From NCBI GenBank assembly GCA_964629325.1, contig CAZVSC010000011.1, positions 1 to 64,000 of the forward strand: DNA of 64,000 bases, in the 5' to 3' direction. Below are positions 59,580 to 64,000 of this stretch, one piece after another. Both the position numbers and the translations under genes were made by a program. The notes under the pieces were generated by a model. That model had not been told where the DNA came from. It worked only from the letters and a program-made list of their open reading frames with translations, and did no database searches. This DNA comes from Eutrophocola sp964629325. GTDB lineage: Bacteria; Pseudomonadota; Gammaproteobacteria; Pseudomonadales; Pseudohongiellaceae. Position 1 is the stretch's first letter. Each line of letters starts with the position of its first letter.

Positions 59580-59608
59580 GCCGGATGCGAGCTTCGCTCC
59601 TATCCGGC
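59580..59608. repeat. REP-like hairpin
   Basis: GCCGGAT (59580-59586) and ATCCGGC (59602-59608) pair, with an inner GCGAGCTTCGC hairpin. The outer sequence, including the GCCGGATGCG start, closely resembles REP elements of enterobacteria. It lies between the ABC permease and the AttH-like gene and directly next to a 7-mer array. A RAYT-like protein is encoded at 41834-42799. Confidence 0.65.
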
Positions 59609-59614
59609 CTGCCA

Positions 59615-59642
59615 TTTTTACCTTTTACCCCTTACCTCTATT
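59615..59642. repeat. 7-mer array over the stop of the ABC permease
   Basis: TTTTTAC, CTTTTAC, CCCTTAC, CTCTATT at exact 7-base steps from 59615. CTA at 59638-59640 is the TAG stop of the permease gene. Confidence 0.7.
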
Positions 59643-62160
59643 CTTCCCTGAGCGCCAGCGCCGGCCGGATGCTTCCCGCCCGCCATGCCGGATAGAAACC
59701 GGCAATCAGTGCCGCGATCACGGCCAGGACAAAACCTTCCAGAAGCACGTTTTGCGGCAGGAAGTGCTGCATGGTCCAGCCGAAAGAGCGACGGTTGATG
59801 ACGTCGATCAGGATGTCCGACATGATCAGGCCCAGCGGCAGGGCCAGCAAACCTGAACAGATGCCGAGCACGGTGGTCTGCCTGACGACCAGGGAAATGA
59901 CCTGGCCCGGTGTCATGCCGTTGGCACGCAGGATGGCAAACTCGCGCATCCGTTCCAGTTGCAGCGCCATCAGCGTACTGAGCACGCCAACGAAAGCGAC
60001 AAGAATGGCGAGCATGCGCAGGACGTTGGTGATGGCAAACGTGCGATCGAAAATCTGCAGGGTGAGTTCACGCAGCTCACGATTGGAAACCAGCGTATAC
60101 AGCCCTTCATGCCGCGCGAGAAGTTCCTCGAGGATTTCGACAACCTCCCCGCTGTCGGCACCGGCATCCGTTTCCAGGGTCAGTCGCGACACGCCGTCAT
60201 CCGGCCAGTAGCGGGCATAGAGCGGTGCGGGCATGTGCACCAGTCCGATACCGGAGGTGTAATCATGAAAGATGCCAAGGATCGGGAACTCCGCCATCCC
60301 CGTTCCCGTCAACAGGCTGATGCTGTCACCCAGGCCAAGCTGCTGCAGGTAGGACACCGGTTCGGAAATGAAGACTCCCTCTCCGGCATCAAACTGTGTG
60401 AAACCGTCGGTAGCCACCGACTGCATGTAGAATTTCTCCGCAGCCGGCAGGTCGTTGACACCCAGGCGCACCGGGCCGAAGGATGATTCGATTTCACGCA
60501 ACACCGAGTGATGGGTGGCGAGGATGCCGGCAACCGAGGCGACTTCGGCTTCAAGCACATCGGAAATTTCACCTGTTGCCGCGGTGAGCTGGATGTCACC
60601 CGGCAGGGATTCCTGCAGCCAGACAATAACGGTGCCGCGGAAACTGCCTACCATGACGCCGACTCCGACAGTGACCGATATGGCCACACACAACGCCGCC
60701 ACCGCAAGACCGGTGCGATTGATGGCGGACAGGCTGCTGCGCAGGGCCATCACGGCGGGCAGTCCCAGCCATGCCCTTCCCGCGATGAGCATCAGGTTCA
60801 GGAGCCCGGCCAGGCAAAGGGGGACCAGCAGACAGAAGCCGAAGACGATCACGGTCAGCGCTACGAAGCCTGTCGCCAGCGAACCGTAGTCGGGTTGCAG
60901 CAATGCCCAACCCGCGGCCATCAGCACCAGGCCCAGCAGGGCCAGCCAGGGAATGATCCTGCGCCATTCACTGCCCTCGGCTGCTGCATGCTGCAGGGTA
61001 ACCGGCTTGCTCATCGCGGCACGCCAGGCCGGCAATGCCGCCGACACCAGGCTGAGCAGGATGCCCAGCAGCAATCCCCGGGCCAGCACGAGCGGGTCAA
61101 CGTAATAACCGGATACGGACAAATCGAAATACAGGGCATCGACTGTCCCGGTGACCATGGTGACCAGGAAACCACCCAGCCACCAGCCGGCAATCACGCC
61201 GAGGATGCTGGCCAGTAACCCGGTGCAGCCATTTTCGAGAAGGACCAGCCACAGCAGCTGTGCGCGCGTGACACCCTGCGAACGAAATATGCCCAGTGTC
61301 TTCTGGCGCTGGATCACCGAGAGCGTCACGGTGTTGTAGATCAACAGCCCCGCCACCAGCAATGACAGCAAACTCATGGCGAGCAGGTTGATGTGAAAGG
61401 CCTCGCTCATCTGGCGCTGGTTGTCATTGCGCACCTGTGCCGGGACCAGTGCAAGGTTTGCCGGCAGCCAGCTTGCCAGTTCGCGGGCTTCTGAATCGGA
61501 CAGGACCAGGTCAATGCTGTCGAGCCGGCCCGGCCTGTTAAGCAGGTTCTGCGCCGCCGCGACATCCCCCAGCAGCAGTTCACCGGTTGCATCAAGGTCA
61601 GCACTTGCAAATACCGCGGCCAGTGTGGCGGCCTTGCTGCCGGCCAGCGTGCGTACCGAAAATTCATCCCCTGGCGCCAGGCCAAGCGATGCGGCCAGCG
61701 GCTGTGCCATGATCACACGATCGGCCGTACCGGTCAGGGCAACGAAATCGCCGGCCAGGGAATAACTGCTGCCAGGCATGCCGGGGCGGCTCCGATCGAG
61801 TGCCGCCTCGCTGATGGCATCGATGCCGACAAGCGTCAACTGGCGGCCGTTGACGCGCACCTGTCCGCTGAGTGACGGCGCAGCCCGGCGCAGTCCCAGC
61901 GTGTGCTTGATCCCGGCGAATACCGCATCGGGCACGCCTTCCGAGCCGCCGATAACCTGGTGGGTAATGGTGCCGTTGAGCAAATCCAGGGAGCGTTCGA
62001 AGGCATGACGGGCGCTGTTGTTGGCGAGATCCACGGCCACCACCATCATGACGCCGATCAGGATACCGAGAATGTTCAGCCCGGTTTGCCACGGTCGCTG
62101 CAGGGCATATCGTACGGCACTGCGCCAGAGCAGCGCATTTATGCTACCAGGCGAAGTCAC
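59638..62160 (-). CDS. FtsX-like ABC transporter permease, double-length
   Basis: About 840 residues with one N-terminal helix, a large periplasmic MacB_PCD-like domain, three helices, a further block of helices, a second periplasmic domain and three final helices: two FtsX modules in one chain, as in AttFG-type and YbbP permeases. GTG 62160 is favoured, with GGAG six bases upstream. It overlaps the ATPase gene by 17 bases. With the ATPase and the AttH-like lipoprotein it probably moves a lipid or lipoprotein-like molecule out of the inner membrane (inference). Confidence 0.88.
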   Translation of the reverse strand: MTSPGSINALLWRSAVRYALQRPWQTGLNILGILIGVMMVVAVDLANNSARHAFERSLDLLNGTITHQVIGGSEGVPDAVFAGIKHTLGLRRAAPSLSGQVRVNGRQLTLVGIDAISEAALDRSRPGMPGSSYSLAGDFVALTGTADRVIMAQPLAASLGLAPGDEFSVRTLAGSKAATLAAVFASADLDATGELLLGDVAAAQNLLNRPGRLDSIDLVLSDSEARELASWLPANLALVPAQVRNDNQRQMSEAFHINLLAMSLLSLLVAGLLIYNTVTLSVIQRQKTLGIFRSQGVTRAQLLWLVLLENGCTGLLASILGVIAGWWLGGFLVTMVTGTVDALYFDLSVSGYYVDPLVLARGLLLGILLSLVSAALPAWRAAMSKPVTLQHAAAEGSEWRRIIPWLALLGLVLMAAGWALLQPDYGSLATGFVALTVIVFGFCLLVPLCLAGLLNLMLIAGRAWLGLPAVMALRSSLSAINRTGLAVAALCVAISVTVGVGVMVGSFRGTVIVWLQESLPGDIQLTAATGEISDVLEAEVASVAGILATHHSVLREIESSFGPVRLGVNDLPAAEKFYMQSVATDGFTQFDAGEGVFISEPVSYLQQLGLGDSISLLTGTGMAEFPILGIFHDYTSGIGLVHMPAPLYARYWPDDGVSRLTLETDAGADSGEVVEILEELLARHEGLYTLVSNRELRELTLQIFDRTFAITNVLRMLAILVAFVGVLSTLMALQLERMREFAILRANGMTPGQVISLVVRQTTVLGICSGLLALPLGLIMSDILIDVINRRSFGWTMQHFLPQNVLLEGFVLAVIAALIAGFYPAWRAGSIRPALALREE

Positions 62161-62899
62161 CCGCACGCTCCACAATGACGCCGTCTTCCAGCGTGACGAT
62201 CCGGTCCGCCATCCTCGCCACCGCCAGGCTGTGCGTGACCATCAGCAGACCGCTGCCGCTTTCCGCGAGAACTGCATCCAGGACGCCCAACACTTCCTCG
62301 CCAGTCCGGGCATCAAGATTGCCGGTAGGTTCATCCGCCAGCACCAGCGCCGGTGAATGCACCAGGGCGCGGGCAATTGCCGTGCGCTGCTGTTCACCAC
62401 CGGAAAGACGGGACGGAAAGCTGTCTGCCTTCCCGCCTACCCCGAGCCGTTCCAGCATGGCCCGGCTGGCTGCCCGCGCCTCGCTGCCGGGCATCCCGTT
62501 CAGCTCCAGGGTAAAAGCCACATTCTCCAGGGCTGTCAGGCTCGGAATGAGGTTGAAGAATTGGTAAATGAAACCGACATACTGGCGCCGGAACAGGGTG
62601 CGGGCTGTTTCATCCAGCTGGTTGATCACATGGCCGTCGATGGTGATGGTGCCTGATGCCGGCAGATCGATGCCGCTGACCAGGTTGAGCAATGTGGATT
62701 TACCCGAACCACTGCGCCCAAGCAGCGCGACCTTTTCACCATGCCTGATATCCAGGTCCACATCCTTCAGCACGATGTGACGGGCACCGCCTTCCTTATA
62801 GGCATGTGTCACGCTCGAAAGCCTTAAGAAGGCAGTGGGTTCGGAGACAGAATCTTGTGACTTGTGGACCTGGGCCCGGGACTTATCTTGAAGGTGCAT
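62144..62899 (-). CDS. ABC transporter ATP-binding protein (LolD/AttE-like)
   Basis: A 251-residue ATPase of the MacB/LolD group: Walker A LLGRSGSGKST, Q-loop in FIYQFFNLIPSLTALENV, signature LSGGEQQR, Walker B ALVLADEP, H-loop VTHS. It overlaps the permease gene by 17 bases and the upstream GGDEF-EAL gene by 17 bases, so all four genes may be one transcription unit. Confidence 0.93.
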   Translation of the reverse strand: MHLQDKSRAQVHKSQDSVSEPTAFLRLSSVTHAYKEGGARHIVLKDVDLDIRHGEKVALLGRSGSGKSTLLNLVSGIDLPASGTITIDGHVINQLDETARTLFRRQYVGFIYQFFNLIPSLTALENVAFTLELNGMPGSEARAASRAMLERLGVGGKADSFPSRLSGGEQQRTAIARALVHSPALVLADEPTGNLDARTGEEVLGVLDAVLAESGSGLLMVTHSLAVARMADRIVTLEDGVIVERAGDFAW

Positions 62900-64000
62900 G
62901 GATCAGCGGTGCCGGTTGTGCGATACCGTAACCTTGCACATAATCCACGCCCAAATCAACGAGCTTCGCCAGGATTTCCCGGTCCTCGACGAATTCCGCG
63001 ATAGTCAGCTTGCCCATGGCATGGGCCATGTCGTTGATGGCCTTCACCATGGCGAGATCCACCGGGTCGCTGACGACATCCTTCACGAAGAAGCCGTCGA
63101 TCTTCACGTAATCCACAGGCAGGCTTTTCAGGTAGGCAAACGAGGACAGGCCGCTGCCGAAATCATCGAGGGCAAAACTGCAGCCGAGTCGCTTCAGGGT
63201 CTTGATGAACTGGCTGGCATTGTTGAGGTTGAGGATGGCGGCCGTTTCGGTGATTTCAAAACAGATCTTTTCCGCCGGGATATTCGAGTTGTTGAACTGG
63301 TCAGTGATTTCCCTGAGGAATTTCTCATCGCCCAACGACTGGCCAGACAGGTTGACGGCACAAATCTCCAGTTCCTCGAGCTGCTCGGGGTATTTACGGA
63401 ACCAGCTGAACATGGCATCAAGCACCCAGCGGTCGATACGGGTCGCCAGGTCATAGCGTTCCGCCGACGGCAGGAAGGCCTCGGGGCCTACCAGGTTGCC
63501 TGCCTTGTCCCGCATACGCAGCAGCAGTTCGAAATGCACATTGCCGCGCCCCAGCTTGCGGTTCAGCTTGTCGACATGGGTGATCGACTGCTGCCAGAGT
63601 TCCATGCGGCCCTCATCGAGCGCCGAGTTGATGCTGGATACCAGCTTCATTTCACCGTGGCGCTCGGCCAGCTCCTCATCGTTGAAATGGAAGACGTGAA
63701 TTCGGTTCCTGCCGGCGTCCTTGGCCACGTAGCATGCGGTGTCGGCACGGCGCAGGACATCGGAGATGGTTTCATTCTCGGGGGAAATTGGTGTGAGGCC
63801 GATACTGACCCCGATATTGAAGGTGTTGTCTTCCCAGAGAAAACGGAACTCCTGTACGACCTGGCGAATGTTGTCGGCCACGTCGATGGCATTTTTCAAC
63901 GGGCAATTCTCCAGCAGCACACCAAACTCGTCGCCACCAAGCCTGGCCAGCGTGTCCTCACGATGTATGCAGCGATGCAGCACCTGGGACAACTGGCGCA
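62883..64000 (-). CDS. GGDEF-EAL domain protein, 5' end outside the window
   Basis: The visible 370 or so residues begin inside a GGDEF domain: LARLGGDEFGVLLE is intact, and VSIGLTPIS follows. The EAL domain reads FELLLRM at the EAL position (a common functional variant), with EITETAAI, DDFGSGLSSFAYLKSLP and KIDGFFV conserved, and AEFVED where E is expected; phosphodiesterase activity is likely and diguanylate cyclase activity possible. It continues past 64000. Overlapping the ABC ATPase gene suggests a regulatory link with export. Confidence 0.9.
   Translation of the reverse strand, partial: RQLSQVLHRCIHREDTLARLGGDEFGVLLENCPLKNAIDVADNIRQVVQEFRFLWEDNTFNIGVSIGLTPISPENETISDVLRRADTACYVAKDAGRNRIHVFHFNDEELAERHGEMKLVSSINSALDEGRMELWQQSITHVDKLNRKLGRGNVHFELLLRMRDKAGNLVGPEAFLPSAERYDLATRIDRWVLDAMFSWFRKYPEQLEELEICAVNLSGQSLGDEKFLREITDQFNNSNIPAEKICFEITETAAILNLNNASQFIKTLKRLGCSFALDDFGSGLSSFAYLKSLPVDYVKIDGFFVKDVVSDPVDLAMVKAINDMAHAMGKLTIAEFVEDREILAKLVDLGVDYVQGYGIAQPAPLIHAPSR

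Noticed and set aside
1..64000. CRISPR array, prophage, integron or genomic island.
   Set aside because: No regularly spaced 25-40 base repeats, no integrase, phage structural genes or tRNA-borne attachment site; the short 7- and 8-base arrays lack spacers.

Overview
The window is a 64 kb stretch of dense, moderately high-GC chromosome from a gammaproteobacterium. Evidence for this is the tolC-nudF-yqiB-cpdA-yqiA-parE-parC block in its E. coli-like order, the orn/rsgA divergent pair followed by rhdA-psd as in pseudomonads, the EF-P lysylation set (efp, epmA, epmB), cmoA-cmoB, rpoH, and an LPS core cluster with waaA, hldE, an lpxL-type gene, waaP, waaG and waaF. No plasmid, phage or CRISPR hallmark, rRNA or tRNA was seen. 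The genus cannot be named from the sequence alone; an aerobic, free-living (perhaps marine) lineage is an inference.

Layout. 0.3-2.8 kb: a spermidine-synthase-like gene split in two by one in-frame stop, then a DMT exporter. 2.8-6.7 kb: DUF6151 protein, a small membrane protein, PepO-like lipoprotein protease, a probable unannotated small RNA with its own terminator, and orn. 6.8-9.6 kb: rsgA, rhdA, psd. 9.6-11.3 kb: two architecturally similar TM-anchored hypothetical proteins (the first very AT-rich) and an RDD protein. 11.4-14.2 kb: epmA-efp facing epmB across an unusual octamer inverted-repeat element. 14.3-20 kb: a signalling island with a degenerate GGDEF/EAL protein, a HAMP protein with a degenerate cyclase domain, a response regulator with a long insertion, and a convergent histidine kinase whose N-terminus looks like a GNAT fold. 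20-29 kb: parC, parE, yqiA, cpdA, yqiB, nudF and divergent tolC. 29-42 kb: LPS core and Kdo genes, with an acyltransferase fused to a kinase-like C-terminal domain and an orphan GspE/PilB ATPase at the head of the waaFGP operon. 42-45.7 kb: a REP-associated transposase-like protein, cmoB, cmoA, a HIT protein and an Lrp-type regulator. 46-51 kb: leuA, a DUF3820 protein, a YgjP-like metalloprotease, trmB, DUF423, rpoH. 51-58.4 kb: nitroreductase, cytochrome c lipoprotein, thiolase-like/DUF35 pair, TauE and MATE transporters, two 4-TM proteins, ppnP. 58.4-64 kb: an AttEFGH-like ABC export operon and a GGDEF-EAL protein cut by the window end.

The most unusual theme is in the gaps between genes. 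At least eight loci carry short arrays of degenerate 7-mers or 8-mers, each locus with its own consensus (TTTATC+2, CTAGNGG, CTGCTAC, CTGAANN, CCTCTTN, TTTTAGC, TTTTACC). Several are arranged as inverted arms, and in seven genes the array supplies the stop codon (parE, nudF, the YgjP-like gene, trmB, tauE-like, the MATE gene and the ABC permease). The two 8-mer elements have the same design and both sit in divergent promoter regions (efp/epmB and lrp/leuA). A REP-like hairpin next to one array and a RAYT-type protein in the same window make a mobilised or processed repeat system a reasonable hypothesis.

All calls were made by reading the sequence and recognising motifs; no database search was run.
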